NCBI RefSeq assembly: GCF_003955735.1
Contig: NZ_CP034464.1
Location: forward strand, 4,846,325 to 4,910,324
From: Undibacterium parvum
GTDB taxonomy: Bacteria; Pseudomonadota; Gammaproteobacteria; Burkholderiales; Burkholderiaceae_D
Length of the DNA stretch: 64,000 nucleotides
Reading direction: 5' to 3'
Of the stretch, positions 15,682 to 25,786 are shown in pieces (position 1 is the first letter of the stretch; each line of letters begins with the position of its first letter). Both the position numbers and the translations under genes were made by a program. Under the pieces are notes generated by a model, which was not told the DNA's origin, ran no database searches, and was given only the letters and a program-made list of their open reading frames with translations.

Positions 15682-18546
15682 ATGTCTAACGAAAAATCAG
15701 CCAAAGTGGCCAGTAAATACCCGGTCAACATGACAGAAACGCCCTTCCCTATGCGCGGCGATCTGGCCAAGCGTGAGCCTAAATGGATCAAGGAATGGCA
15801 AGACAAAAAAATCTACGAGCGGGTTCGTAAGGCCGCTGCCAATCGCCCAAAATTTTTGCTGCATGACGGCCCACCGTATGCCAATGGCGATATCCATATC
15901 GGGCACGCCGTCAACAAAGTCTTAAAAGACATGATCATCAAGGCGCGCACTCTGGCAGGTTTCGATGCGCCCTATGTACCGGGCTGGGATTGTCATGGCA
16001 TGCCTATCGAGATCCAGATCGAAAAACTGCACGGCAAGAATCTGCCGGTGGCCGAGGTGCAAGCCAAAGCACGCGCCTATGCCGAAGTGCAGATAGAACG
16101 CCAGAAGGCCGATTTTATCCGTCTCGGGGTCTTGGGCGAGTGGGACAATCCGTACAAGACCATGGCCTTTGGCAATGAAGCCGACGAAATCCGCGCACTG
16201 GGCACTTTGCTGGACAAGGGTTATGTGTATCGCGGTTTAAAACCAGTCAACTGGTGTTTCGATTGCGGTTCGGCCTTGGCAGAAGCCGAAGTCGAATACG
16301 AAAACAAGCGTGATCCGTCTATCGACGTCGGCTTTGCCTTTGCCGAATTCGACAAACTGGCGGCCGCATTTAAATTAGACCAGCTGCCACTGGATAAGGG
16401 CTATGCGGTGATCTGGACCACTACACCGTGGACCATACCATCTAACCAAGCGCTGAACGTGCATCCTGAATTCACCTATGCACTAGTGCAAACCGTGCGC
16501 GATGGCGAAGCTATTCTGCTGATCCTGGCGCAAGATCTGGTCGAGGCCAGTCTGGCGAATTACGGATTCGAAGGCACAGTGATCGCCACTTGTCTGGGTG
16601 CCGATTTATCCGAAATCAAATTTAAACATCCTTTGGCCGCAATGGATGCTGGCTACGATCGATTTTCGCCCGTGTATCTGGCTGACTATGTGACGCTAGA
16701 GAGCGGCACCGGGGTAGTTCACTCAGCACCAGCCTACGGTATTGAAGATTACAAGTCGTGCAAGGCGCACGGCATGCAGGACAACGACATCATCAGCCCG
16801 GTAATGGGCGATGGTAAATACGCTTCATGGTTGCCGTTCTTTGCCGGCATGACGATCTGGGAAGCCTCTAAGCCTATCTGCGACAAGCTCAGAGAAGCTG
16901 GCGCCCTATTCTCGTTCAAGATGTTCGAGCATAGCTATATGCATTGCTGGAGACATAAAACACCTATCATCTACCGCGCTACCTCGCAGTGGTTTGCCAG
17001 CATGGACAACACGCCGAAAGATGGCGGCCCTAGCCTGCGCGAAACAGCACTCAAGGCAATCGATGAAACAGCATTTTTCCCAGCCTGGGGCCAAGCCCGC
17101 TTGCATGGCATGATCGCCAATCGCCCAGACTGGACGCTATCGCGCCAACGTCAATGGGGCGTGCCTATGGCATTTTTCTTGCATAAAGAAAGCGGCCAAC
17201 TGCATCCTCGCACCCCAGAATTATTGGAGCAAATCGCGCAACGCGTGCAAGAGTCGGGCATCGAAGCCTGGCAGCAACTGGACATCAATGAATTCCTCGA
17301 TGCCGATGCCGATATGTACGTGAAAAACCGCGACACACTGGACGTCTGGTTTGATTCCGGCACCACGCATTACACGGTATTGCGCGGTTCGCATAAGGAA
17401 CAATCTTGCTTTCCCGCTGACCTGTATCTGGAAGGTTCGGATCAGCATCGCGGCTGGTTTCACTCATCCTTGTTGACGGCATCCATGCTAGATGGCCGTG
17501 CCCCTTACAAGGCTTTGCTGACGCACGGTTTTGTGGTCGATGGCGACGGCAAGAAGATGTCCAAATCTCTGGGCAATACTTTAGCGCCACAAAAGATTTT
17601 TGAAACTCTGGGCGCCGACATCCTGCGTCTGTGGGTTGCCTCTAGCGATTATTCTGGCGAAATCACGATCTCGGACGAGATCTTGAAGCGTGTCACAGAA
17701 TCGTATCGTCGCATCCGTAACACGCTGCGCTTTTTGCTGGCGAACACCTCCGACTTCGATTTCAGCAAAGATGCGGTGGCGGTGGCCGATATGCTGGAAA
17801 TCGATCGCTATGCGATCGCGAATATGGCAGTTTTGCAGGCGGATATCCTGGCGCATTATCAGCAGTTTGAGTTCCACCCTGTGGTCGCCAAATTGCAGTC
17901 GTTCTGCTCCGAAGATCTGGGTGGCTTCTATCTGGATATTCTGAAAGATCGTCTGTACACCAGCGGCACCACGTCCGCCGCACGGCGCTCGGCCCAGACT
18001 GCCATCTGGCACATCACGCAAAGCCTGTTGCGCCTGATGGCACCGACCCTGTCGTTTACTGCCGAAGAAGCCTGGCTCAGTTTTGCCAGCGCCGACGCCT
18101 ATGCCGCCAGCGATGAAACCATCTTCACGCAAACTTTCTACGATTTACCAGCCATCGCCGATGGCGCCGCCTTGCTAGAGAAGTTTGCTGCCCTGCGCGC
18201 GATACGCACCGACGTTACCAAGCAATTGGAAGAAGTGCGCGTATCCGGTGCGATCGGTTCATCCTTGCAAGCCGAAGTAGTAATTAAGGCCAGCGCTGCC
18301 AAGTTTGAAGTCTTGAATAGCTTTGGCGACGACCTGAAATTTACTTTAATTACTTCAGCCGCCAGCGTTGAACTGGTCGCCAGCGAAGCCGAAGAGGCGG
18401 TAGTTGTGCAAGCCTCGCCGTATGTGAAATGCGAGCGTTGCTGGCATTACCGCGCCGAAGTCGGCAGCCACGTAGAGCACCCAGGTCTGTGTGGCCGCTG
18501 CGTGAGCAATTTGTTTGGCGCAGGCGAAGTACGACAATTTGCGTAA
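15682..18546 (+). CDS. ileS: Isoleucyl-tRNA synthetase
   Basis: Charges tRNA-Ile with isoleucine and edits valine. The 954-aa protein is full length. The class I motifs HIGH (72-75) and KMSKS (625-629) are present. The C-terminal zinc site has C917/C920 and C937/C940 (CERC and CGRC), as in the bacterial type. The neighbours ribF and lspA are the usual partners. No T-box is visible upstream, as expected outside Gram-positives. Confidence 0.98.
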   Translation: MSNEKSAKVASKYPVNMTETPFPMRGDLAKREPKWIKEWQDKKIYERVRKAAANRPKFLLHDGPPYANGDIHIGHAVNKVLKDMIIKARTLAGFDAPYVPGWDCHGMPIEIQIEKLHGKNLPVAEVQAKARAYAEVQIERQKADFIRLGVLGEWDNPYKTMAFGNEADEIRALGTLLDKGYVYRGLKPVNWCFDCGSALAEAEVEYENKRDPSIDVGFAFAEFDKLAAAFKLDQLPLDKGYAVIWTTTPWTIPSNQALNVHPEFTYALVQTVRDGEAILLILAQDLVEASLANYGFEGTVIATCLGADLSEIKFKHPLAAMDAGYDRFSPVYLADYVTLESGTGVVHSAPAYGIEDYKSCKAHGMQDNDIISPVMGDGKYASWLPFFAGMTIWEASKPICDKLREAGALFSFKMFEHSYMHCWRHKTPIIYRATSQWFASMDNTPKDGGPSLRETALKAIDETAFFPAWGQARLHGMIANRPDWTLSRQRQWGVPMAFFLHKESGQLHPRTPELLEQIAQRVQESGIEAWQQLDINEFLDADADMYVKNRDTLDVWFDSGTTHYTVLRGSHKEQSCFPADLYLEGSDQHRGWFHSSLLTASMLDGRAPYKALLTHGFVVDGDGKKMSKSLGNTLAPQKIFETLGADILRLWVASSDYSGEITISDEILKRVTESYRRIRNTLRFLLANTSDFDFSKDAVAVADMLEIDRYAIANMAVLQADILAHYQQFEFHPVVAKLQSFCSEDLGGFYLDILKDRLYTSGTTSAARRSAQTAIWHITQSLLRLMAPTLSFTAEEAWLSFASADAYAASDETIFTQTFYDLPAIADGAALLEKFAALRAIRTDVTKQLEEVRVSGAIGSSLQAEVVIKASAAKFEVLNSFGDDLKFTLITSAASVELVASEAEEAVVVQASPYVKCERCWHYRAEVGSHVEHPGLCGRCVSNLFGAGEVRQFA

Positions 18547-18551
18547 AATAG

Positions 18552-18599
18552 AGTGCCATCGTAGGGTGGGTTAGGCGCAGCCGTAACCCACCATGCACT
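18552..18599. repeat. Palindrome between ileS and lspA
   Basis: GGTGGGTTA (18565-18573) and TAACCCACC (18584-18592) form a perfect stem around GGCGCAGCCG, with AGTGC and GCACT as outer arms. The phrase belongs to a widely scattered type of proteobacterial repeat. There is no T-run, so a role as terminator is doubtful. Confidence 0.6.
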
Positions 18600-18696
18600 C
18601 AGCAATTTATATTTATTTGAAGCTTTACCGATCAAGTTTTGCGCATTCAAGGCTAAGCCCAATCAAACAATACCAACCACCGTACCAACAAAGAAC

Positions 18697-19227
18697 ATGG
18701 CAACCAAAAAACGCAGCGCAGCCCCCACAGCAAATAAATTTGTGAGCAAGTCATCCGGCAATTCTTTAGTTCCCTGGTTAGGACTGGCGGCAATTATCAT
18801 TTTGCTCGATCAACTCAGCAAGATCACGGTCACCAAATTATTTACTTATGGCGAAACGCTATCGATCACCTCTTTCTTCAATCTGGTGCTAGCGTATAAC
18901 AAGGGCGCGGCATTTAGCTTTTTAGCGGCAGAATCTGGCTGGCAGCGCTATTTTTTCACGGCTATCGGTGTGGTCGCATCCCTCTTCATCATTTATTTGC
19001 TCAAGCAAAATGCCGGTCAGCGCTTGTTTTGCTGGGCTTTATCGCTGATCATGGGTGGTGCACTCGGCAATGTCATCGACCGTTTACTGTACGGCCATGT
19101 GATTGATTTTTTAGATTTTCATTACAAAGAGCTTTACCATTTTCCGGCTTTCAATATCGCCGATAGCGCCATTTGCATAGGGGCCGGCTTGTTCATACTC
19201 GACGAACTGCGCCGCGTAAAAAAATAG
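18697..19227 (+). CDS. lspA: Lipoprotein signal peptidase
   Basis: This inner-membrane aspartyl protease cleaves prolipoprotein signal peptides. It has 176 aa with four hydrophobic segments. Family motifs are [29 protein letters not shown] (first catalytic Asp) and FNIADSAI (second catalytic Asp). The N-terminus is extended by about 25 polar, Lys-rich residues compared with typical LspA. coaBC starts 12 bp after the stop. Confidence 0.96.
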   Translation: MATKKRSAAPTANKFVSKSSGNSLVPWLGLAAIIILLDQLSKITVTKLFTYGETLSITSFFNLVLAYNKGAAFSFLAAESGWQRYFFTAIGVVASLFIIYLLKQNAGQRLFCWALSLIMGGALGNVIDRLLYGHVIDFLDFHYKELYHFPAFNIADSAICIGAGLFILDELRRVKK

Positions 19228-19239
19228 AGGAACCTCGCG

Positions 19240-20454
19240 ATGACGAACTTGATGAGTTTAGCCGGTAAGAAAATTGTCTTGGGCATGACCGGTGGTGTCG
19301 CTTGCTACAAAGTGGCCGAACTGACCCGCGCGCTCGGTAAAGCTGGCGCGTCGGTGCAAGTAGTCATGACGCAGGCGGCCACCCAATTCATTACGCCCGT
19401 CACCATGCAGGCATTATCCGGCAACACGGTCTACACCGACCAGTGGGATGCGCGCATCGCCAATAATATGCCGCACATCGACCTCAGTCGCGATGCCGAT
19501 TTAATCGTGATCGCGCCCTGCAGCACCGACTTCATTTTCAAACTCGCGCATGGCGCTTGCGATGATTTGTTATCGACGCTATGCGTGGCAAGACCTGCGC
19601 ATATTCCGCTACTGATCGCACCGGCGATGAACGTAGAGATGTGGCAAAACCCGGCGACCCAGCGCAATGTCGCACAGCTGCGCGCCGATGGCATACAAGT
19701 ACTTGGCCCGGCGGCAGGCGAACAAGCCTGTGGCGAAACCGGCATGGGACGCATGCTGGAAGCAGCAGAATTATTCAGCGAGATCATCGCTAGTTTTCAG
19801 ACCAAGAGCTTACGCGGCAAACACCTGCTGATCACCGCCGGCCCAACTTTTGAGCCTATCGACCCGGTACGTGGTATCACCAATCTGTCTTCAGGCAAAA
19901 TGGGCTATGCGATTGCGCAGGCCGCCTGGCAAGCCGGGGCAACTGTCACCCTGATCTCTGGCCCTACCGCTCTGGCAGCGCCGTACGGGGTGCGTCGCAT
20001 ACAAGTACAAACCGCGCAGCAAATGCATGACGCTGTGATGGCGCAATTAGCTAGCCAGCCTAGTGATGTCTTTGTCGCGGTAGCGGCAGTGGCAGATTGG
20101 CGCGTTGCCAATGCCAGCAATCAAAAACTTAAAAAGACCAGCGACAGCGATACCCCGCAATTAGAATTTGCACTCAATCCCGACATCCTCGCCAGCGTCG
20201 CCGCATTGAAAAATGCCCCGTATTGCGTGGGCTTTGCGGCTGAATCAGAAAAACTGCTGGAATACGGCGCTGCCAAACGCATCAAGAAAAATATTCCACT
20301 TTTGGTCGGCAATATTGGTCACGCCACTTTCGGCAGCGATGACAATGAATTGGTTTTGTTCGATAAGAACGGCCATCAACACATAGCACGCGCTGATAAG
20401 CTGACACTGGCGCAAGGCCTGATCACAGAGATTGCAGCTCGTATCAACAAATAG
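19240..20454 (+). CDS. coaBC: Bifunctional phosphopantothenoylcysteine decarboxylase/synthetase
   Basis: Makes 4'-phosphopantetheine from phosphopantothenate in coenzyme A synthesis. The 404-aa protein has the flavin-binding CoaC half (GMTGGVACYK near the start, the His motif MPHIDLS, PAMNVEMW, and the Cys-containing CGETGMGRM) and the CoaB half (TAGPTFEPIDPVR, NLSSGKMGYAIA, VAAVADWR). The start ATG 19240 is preceded by AGAGGAACC. The gene is in the ribF-ileS-lspA-coaBC-dut block. Confidence 0.97.
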   Translation: MTNLMSLAGKKIVLGMTGGVACYKVAELTRALGKAGASVQVVMTQAATQFITPVTMQALSGNTVYTDQWDARIANNMPHIDLSRDADLIVIAPCSTDFIFKLAHGACDDLLSTLCVARPAHIPLLIAPAMNVEMWQNPATQRNVAQLRADGIQVLGPAAGEQACGETGMGRMLEAAELFSEIIASFQTKSLRGKHLLITAGPTFEPIDPVRGITNLSSGKMGYAIAQAAWQAGATVTLISGPTALAAPYGVRRIQVQTAQQMHDAVMAQLASQPSDVFVAVAAVADWRVANASNQKLKKTSDSDTPQLEFALNPDILASVAALKNAPYCVGFAAESEKLLEYGAAKRIKKNIPLLVGNIGHATFGSDDNELVLFDKNGHQHIARADKLTLAQGLITEIAARINK

Positions 20455-20535
20455 AGTTCAGCAAATAGATATCTGCAAATAAGTCCTGACACACATCACC
20501 GCATCATTAACACCCTAGCCTGAACAAAAATCTTC

Positions 20536-20985
20536 ATGAAAAATATAGATCTCAAAATTATCGATTCCCGTATGACAGACCTGTTGCCAGCTTACGGCAC
20601 GCCGGGCAGTGCCGGTCTGGACTTACGCGCCTGCATCGATGCCGCCATCACCATCAAACCGGGTGAAACCGTATTGATACCAACCGGCCTGGCGATCCAC
20701 ATCGACAACCCTGGCTATGCCGCGATGATCTTACCGCGTAGTGGCATGGGCCACAAACACGGTATCGTATTGGGTAATTTGGTCGGCCTGATCGATTCAG
20801 ATTACCAGGGTCAACTGATGGTCTCGACCTGGAACCGTGGTCAGTCCGAGTTTGTCTTGCAACCGATGGAAAGATTGGCGCAACTGGTGATCGTCCCTGT
20901 CTTGCAGGTGGGCTTCAATATCGTGGAAGAATTTGGCGATAGCCAACGTGGCGAAGGCGGCTTCGGCAGCACGGGCAAACATTAA
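20536..20985 (+). CDS. dut: dUTP diphosphatase
   Basis: Hydrolyses dUTP to dUMP, keeping uracil out of DNA and supplying dUMP for thymidylate. The 149-aa protein has all five dUTPase motifs: [38 protein letters not shown] and [10 protein letters not shown]. It works as a trimer. It closes the block and is followed by a strong terminator shared with orn. Confidence 0.97.
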   Translation: MKNIDLKIIDSRMTDLLPAYGTPGSAGLDLRACIDAAITIKPGETVLIPTGLAIHIDNPGYAAMILPRSGMGHKHGIVLGNLVGLIDSDYQGQLMVSTWNRGQSEFVLQPMERLAQLVIVPVLQVGFNIVEEFGDSQRGEGGFGSTGKH

Positions 20986-21020
20986 TAGCGATTTAACAGC
21001 TAAATGTGGCGCACAAAATA

Positions 21021-21057
21021 AAAAAGACTTCGATCAGAGCGATCAGAAGTCTTTTTT
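21021..21057. terminator. Bidirectional terminator between dut and orn
   Basis: AAAAAGACTTC and GAAGTCTTTTT pair around GATCAGAGCGATCA. A-run and T-run flank the stem, so it can serve both convergent genes. Confidence 0.92.
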
Positions 21058-21087
21058 GTTTCAAGTCTGGTACAAACTGCGGGGCAC

Positions 21088-21675
21088 TTATTCCTTGATG
21101 AAATGCTCGCGGTAGTATTTCAGCTCTTCGATAGATTCTATGATGTCTGCCATGGCGGTATGTTTTTGATGTTTTTTGAAGCCGCTTAAAAGTTCAGGCT
21201 TCCATCGACGGCACAACTCTTTCAGCGTCGACACATCTAGATTGCGGTAGTGAAAAAACGCTTCCAGCTTAGGCATGCCGCGCGCCATGAAACGTCTATC
21301 CTGGCAAATGGTGTTACCACACATAGGCGATTTACCGTTAGGCACATGCAACTTCAAAAATTCTATCAAGGCTTTCTCGGCATCGGCTTCGGTCACGGTA
21401 GAGGTTTTAACTCTTTCTATCAAACCAGAGCGACCATGCGTGCCCTTATTCCAGGCATCCATCTTGTCCATGATTTCATCGGCTTGATGAATCGCAAATA
21501 CCGGACCTTCGGCAATCACGTTCAACTGCATATCGGTTACCACCACCGCAACTTCGATAATCACATCCTTATCCGGGTCTAAACCGGTCATTTCCATATC
21601 GACCCAGATCAAATTCATTTCATTTGGCTTGGCTGGTTTCGACGTACTTGCTTGTATCTCGGTCGCTTGTGACAT
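21088..21675 (-). CDS. orn: Oligoribonuclease
   Basis: This DEDD-type 3'-5' exonuclease degrades di- and short oligoribonucleotides, including pGpG from c-di-GMP turnover. The 195-aa protein has the first motif [11 protein letters not shown] (about 25-35), the central [12 protein letters not shown], and the C-terminal Asp/His region near [10 protein letters not shown]. It is divergent from the Ste24-like gene and convergent with dut. Confidence 0.96.
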   Translation of the reverse strand: MSQATEIQASTSKPAKPNEMNLIWVDMEMTGLDPDKDVIIEVAVVVTDMQLNVIAEGPVFAIHQADEIMDKMDAWNKGTHGRSGLIERVKTSTVTEADAEKALIEFLKLHVPNGKSPMCGNTICQDRRFMARGMPKLEAFFHYRNLDVSTLKELCRRWKPELLSGFKKHQKHTAMADIIESIEELKYYREHFIKE

Positions 21676-21707
21676 AATTCTTCCTTGGCTTGATAATTTA
21701 TTTCTGA

Positions 21708-23021
21708 ATGCGGCATTTTCCCATGATTTCTACAGCGTTTTCTGTTTTATTCGTCACATTTTTACTTTTGACCCTGGTTTTGCAGTTTTGGCTAGGTTCG
21801 CGGCACATCCGTCATGTGCTGCAGCATCGCAACGCGGTGCCTGCCGAGTTCGCCGAGCGCATCCCGCTGGCAGCCCATCAGAAAGCGGCCGACTACACCA
21901 TTGCAAAAACCAAATTAGGTATGCAGATGCTGTTATTAAACGCTATCGTGTTGATCGGCTTCACGCTGTTTGGCGGCCTCCAATGGCTAGCGGTCAGTCT
22001 GGTGAAATTGAGCGGACCGGGGATGCTGTATCAATTAAGTTTATTAATCGCCTTTACACTAATCACCAGTCTGATCGATTTGCCTTTCGATTATTACAAG
22101 CAATTTGTACTGGAAGAAAAATTTGGCTTCAATAAAATGACTAAAGGCCTGTTTTTCGGCGACATGCTAAAGAGCACATTGCTCGGCGCTGTGATCGGTC
22201 TGCCTTTAATCTGGGTCATGTTGACGTTGATGGAAAAGTCCGGAGCCTTATGGTGGCTATATGCCTGGATCTTCTGGAGCGGTTTTCAGCTCTTGATGAT
22301 GGTGATTTTCCCGACTTGGATCGCACCTTTGTTTAATAAATTTACGCCACTGGAAGACGATAGCCTGCGTACCCGTATCGAGGGCCTGATGCTAAGAGTG
22401 GGCTTCGCTTCTAAGGGCTTATTTGTCATGGATGGTTCTAAACGCAGTGCACATGGCAATGCCTATTTTTCCGGTTTCGGTGCATCCAAACGTATCGTGT
22501 TTTTCGACACCTTGCTGTCACGTTTAAGTCCGGCAGAAATAGAAGCGGTATTGGCACATGAATTAGGCCACTTTAAGCTCAAGCACATCGTCAAACGCAT
22601 CTGCGTGATGTTTATTATCTCGCTGGGCTTCCTGGCATTGCTGGGATACCTGAAACAACAAGTCTGGTTCTATACAGGACTAGGCGTAGACCCTATGCTA
22701 CTGGCCGCTAACGATGCCATGGCGCTGATCTTATTTATGCTGTCCCTGCCTATTTTTACTTTTATACTGTCACCGCTGTCCTCTATCACTTCCCGCAAAC
22801 ACGAGTTTGAGGCCGATGCCTTCGCGGCCAAACATAGTAGCGCCGAGAATTTAGTGGCGGCCCTGGTCAAGTTATATGAAGACAATGCATCTACCCTCAC
22901 CCCAGACCCTTTGCATTCTGCCTTTTACGATTCGCACCCGCCAGCCTCAGTGCGGATAGGCAAACTACAATTGAGCGCAACATCAGCAACATCGGCAACC
23001 CCATCAGGAGCAATAGCATGA
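21708..23021 (+). CDS. M48 family (Ste24-like) membrane metallopeptidase
   Basis: This is a 437-aa zinc peptidase with about seven membrane segments. The zinc motif HELGH is at 284-288 and the third ligand region is in [12 protein letters not shown]. The architecture matches bacterial Ste24/CAAX-protease homologues; as bacteria lack prenylated proteins, the natural substrate is unknown. ATG 21708 and ATG 21723 are both possible starts. The stop overlaps the start of the pterin dehydratase gene (ATGA), so the three genes to 24291 form one operon. A second Ste24-like gene lies at 45292. Confidence 0.9.
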   Translation: MRHFPMISTAFSVLFVTFLLLTLVLQFWLGSRHIRHVLQHRNAVPAEFAERIPLAAHQKAADYTIAKTKLGMQMLLLNAIVLIGFTLFGGLQWLAVSLVKLSGPGMLYQLSLLIAFTLITSLIDLPFDYYKQFVLEEKFGFNKMTKGLFFGDMLKSTLLGAVIGLPLIWVMLTLMEKSGALWWLYAWIFWSGFQLLMMVIFPTWIAPLFNKFTPLEDDSLRTRIEGLMLRVGFASKGLFVMDGSKRSAHGNAYFSGFGASKRIVFFDTLLSRLSPAEIEAVLAHELGHFKLKHIVKRICVMFIISLGFLALLGYLKQQVWFYTGLGVDPMLLAANDAMALILFMLSLPIFTFILSPLSSITSRKHEFEADAFAAKHSSAENLVAALVKLYEDNASTLTPDPLHSAFYDSHPPASVRIGKLQLSATSATSATPSGAIA

Positions 23022-23368
23022 TAAAAACCACTGATCTACTCGCGAAAAAATCTCACCACACGGTCGACGCCCTCGATGCTGCCAGCTTGCCAGATTATTT
23101 CGCGGCCACCCCAGGCTGGGTACAAGATGGCGCACGCATAGTCAAAACTTTTGAATTTAAAAATTACTATGAGACACTAGCCTTCATCAATGCAATTGCT
23201 TACGTGATACACGCTGAAGACCATCATCCTGAATTAGTGGTGACCTACAATCGTTGCGTGATCCGCTTTGACACCCACACGGTCAATGCTGGCAAAGGTG
23301 GCATTTCAGAGAATGATTTCATTTGTGCCGCCAAAGTCGATGGCATTTATCAGCAAAGTTTTTCCTGA
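23018..23368 (+). CDS. phhB: 4a-hydroxytetrahydrobiopterin dehydratase (PCD/DCoH)
   Basis: Recycles the pterin cofactor used by phenylalanine hydroxylase. The 116-aa protein has the active-site motif [13 protein letters not shown] (about 66-78) and the later VRFDTHTV-like segment [14 protein letters not shown]. It starts inside the stop of the M48 gene and its own stop overlaps the rsgA start (TGATG). No phhA is nearby. In several betaproteobacteria this gene sits beside rsgA in the same way. Confidence 0.9.
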   Translation: MIKTTDLLAKKSHHTVDALDAASLPDYFAATPGWVQDGARIVKTFEFKNYYETLAFINAIAYVIHAEDHHPELVVTYNRCVIRFDTHTVNAGKGGISENDFICAAKVDGIYQQSFS

Positions 23369-24291
23369 TGGCTAAGAAAGAAATCGTTGCGAACGCCCTG
23401 GGAACTGTGATTGCAGCCCACGGCCGGCATTATCTGGTGCAGGCGGATGGCATCAAACTGCATTGCGTCACCCGTGGCAAAAAAAGCGATGTAGCGGTCG
23501 GCGATATCGTCGAATATCAGCTGACTTCGAAGAATCAAGGTGTGATAGAAGCCATCACACCGCGCCAGACTTTGCTGTATCGCTCGGATCAGTATAAGTC
23601 GAAAATGCTGGCAGCCAATCTGACGCAACTGGTGGTGGTAGTCGCCACCGAGCCTAGTTTTTCTGACGATTTGATCTCGCGTGCGCTAGTCGCTTCAGAA
23701 TCATCCGGCATCAAGGCGCACATTATTTTAAATAAGATAGACGTAACCACCAGCCTGCCCAAGGCAAGGGAACGCGTGGGTCTATACGCCAGCTTGGGCT
23801 ATCCGGTGCACGAAGTCTCCGTGACCGGCATGCCGGACACTACCCGCGTCACCCTGATGAACTTGCTGCAGGGGCAAAGCACTATCCTGATCGGCCAATC
23901 AGGGATGGGGAAATCTTCACTGATTAACCTGATTATCCCGGATGCCGAGATCGCTACCCGTGAGATTTCTGCTGCCTTGGATACTGGTAAACACACCACC
24001 ACCTTCACCCGTCTATTTCAAATGGATGCCTATCAGGGCCAGCCAACTTCAGTGATCGATTCACCAGGCTTTCAAGAGTTTGGGCTACATCATTTGAGTG
24101 AAGGCATGCTGGAGCGCGCTTTTCCAGAATTTCTACCCTATCTGGGCAACTGCAAATTCTACAATTGCCATCACCATGCAGAACCAAACTGTGCGGTGAC
24201 TGCTGCAATTAAAACCGGAGAAATCAGCGCCATGCGGCATGATCTATTTAAACAGTTAGTGCACGAGGCGGCACAAACTATAGGGTATTAG
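23368..24291 (+). CDS. rsgA: Ribosome small subunit-dependent GTPase A
   Basis: This circularly permuted GTPase helps mature the 30S subunit. The 307-aa protein has an OB-fold N-terminus, the G4 motif NKID, P-loop GQSGMGKSS (176-184), DTGKHTTTF and G3 DSPGF. The C-terminal zinc knuckle is in [17 protein letters not shown] 23368 overlaps the previous stop; a longer frame from 23323 is not needed. A short inverted repeat at 24306 follows. Confidence 0.96.
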   Translation: MAKKEIVANALGTVIAAHGRHYLVQADGIKLHCVTRGKKSDVAVGDIVEYQLTSKNQGVIEAITPRQTLLYRSDQYKSKMLAANLTQLVVVVATEPSFSDDLISRALVASESSGIKAHIILNKIDVTTSLPKARERVGLYASLGYPVHEVSVTGMPDTTRVTLMNLLQGQSTILIGQSGMGKSSLINLIIPDAEIATREISAALDTGKHTTTFTRLFQMDAYQGQPTSVIDSPGFQEFGLHHLSEGMLERAFPEFLPYLGNCKFYNCHHHAEPNCAVTAAIKTGEISAMRHDLFKQLVHEAAQTIGY

Positions 24292-24305
24292 TCCTATTGC
24301 AAACC

Positions 24306-24337
24306 ACGATGCGTATCAGAACTAGGATGCGCATCGT
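24306..24337. terminator. Weak hairpin after rsgA
   Basis: ACGATGCG and CGCATCGT form a perfect 8-bp stem around a 16-nt loop between convergent genes. No T-run follows, so it may only be a Rho-aided end or a mRNA-stabilising hairpin. Confidence 0.4.
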
Positions 24338-24374
24338 CAACACTATCAATACCAGTCAATACTGCACGCCAAAT

Positions 24375-24653
24375 TTATTTGCGCACAGTCAAAGCGACCA
24401 ATTTCATGACCACTGGCCGCACCAACAAGACACAACAAAAAGCCACCGGCATTGCTAATTGATAGGCATGTAAAACACGGCTCAAAAAATCATCCTTGAT
24501 ACCAGCGTTGGCTGCCACGATCACCGCTGACATCAAAAAAGCCATGATGGCAGCCATGTAAAAGGCAAAAACTTGCGGGGTGTAGCGGGCCGGCAGCTTC
24601 CAACTATTCGGTGCCGACTTTGCTAAGGACTGACTTGCTTCAGAATTTTTCAT
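24375..24653 (-). CDS. DUF2798 family membrane protein
   Basis: This 92-aa protein has two transmembrane segments (FYMAAIMAFLMSAVIVAAN and AYQLAMPVAFCCVLLVRPVV), the standard DUF2798 layout. The N-terminus is polar. Its function is unknown. It is transcribed away from the LysR regulator at 24832, the likely controller. Confidence 0.8.
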   Translation of the reverse strand: MKNSEASQSLAKSAPNSWKLPARYTPQVFAFYMAAIMAFLMSAVIVAANAGIKDDFLSRVLHAYQLAMPVAFCCVLLVRPVVMKLVALTVRK

Positions 24654-24831
24654 TTTATTTTCACTCTTTCTATGACTAGTTTGCTCCGCGATGCCCTTGG
24701 AAAACCAAGCTCCACAATGGCTGGGAAAGAACTCATTTTATGCAGTTGATTGCTAATTAACTAGAGCAGTAACGCTAAGTCGGCCATTAAGCTAAAATTA
24801 CGAATGAATAAATCAATCACGCAGGAAAGCT

Positions 24832-25758
24832 ATGGATACTCTGAGCGGCATAAATAGTTTCGTCAAGGCAGTAGAGAGCGGTAGCATCGCATCGGCAGCG
24901 CGACAACTAGGCATTACGCCCGCCGCCGCCAGCCAAAATATTGCCCGACTCGAGCAATATATGGGGGTGAAATTACTGACACGGACGACCCGAAAATTGA
25001 GTCTCACCGAGAGCGGCGACGTTTATTATGCGAAAGTGAGCGATGTCTTACATAGGCTGGAACTAGCCAGATCGGCAGTGGATCAGTTGCAGGGCGTGCC
25101 ACAAGGCCGCTTGCGCATCGCTACCGCGGTCACCTATGGCAGGCACATCATTGCACCGCTATTGCCGGCATTTTGTGCGCGCTACCCTAGTCTGTCTATA
25201 GAGTTGATCTCGACTGACTTTAACGTCAATCACAGCAATGACGATGTCGATCTCAGCATACGCTTCAAACAGCAGTTAGAACCGCATCTGGTGAGCCGTC
25301 GCATCGCCACCATACCCATGGTGATTTGCGCTGCGCCTAGCTATCTGCAAAGGGCTGGAATACCGCGCACCCCGGAAGACTTAAAAGAGCATGCTTGTCT
25401 GCTGTATCGCATTTCCTTTAATGGTCTGTTATTCAGATGGACCTTTATCCGTGACGGTTTGCACTTCGAACCAGAACTGCGTCCCAGCATCATCAGCAAT
25501 GACATCGATAGCCTAACGCAGATGGCGGTGGCAGGAGCAGGAATAGCCCGTTTAGCTAGTTTTATCGCCGAGCCCTTGATTGCCAGCGGCCAACTACAAG
25601 CTTTATTTGACGAATCATCGGATCAAAACGACGACACCAGAGTGGATGCCGAGCCTCTCGATTTCCATATTTGCTATCGTGATCGCGCAGAGGTGAGCCT
25701 CAAGATGCGTCTATTTATTGATTACCTGCTGGCCTGTTTACCGCATACCGAGGCTTAA
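24832..25758 (+). CDS. LysR-type regulator
   Basis: This is a 308-aa LysR regulator of the large CrgA/AaeR-like group. The start MDTLSGINSFVKAVESGSIA and the helix AAASQNIARLEQYMGVKLL form the DNA-binding domain (1-60). The effector domain follows (GRLRIATAVTYGRHIIAPLL onward). It is divergent from the DUF2798 gene with a 178-bp gap, suggesting local control. Confidence 0.88.
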   Translation: MDTLSGINSFVKAVESGSIASAARQLGITPAAASQNIARLEQYMGVKLLTRTTRKLSLTESGDVYYAKVSDVLHRLELARSAVDQLQGVPQGRLRIATAVTYGRHIIAPLLPAFCARYPSLSIELISTDFNVNHSNDDVDLSIRFKQQLEPHLVSRRIATIPMVICAAPSYLQRAGIPRTPEDLKEHACLLYRISFNGLLFRWTFIRDGLHFEPELRPSIISNDIDSLTQMAVAGAGIARLASFIAEPLIASGQLQALFDESSDQNDDTRVDAEPLDFHICYRDRAEVSLKMRLFIDYLLACLPHTEA

Positions 25759-25786
25759 AATAGTCGCGCCGATTACGCATCCGCAG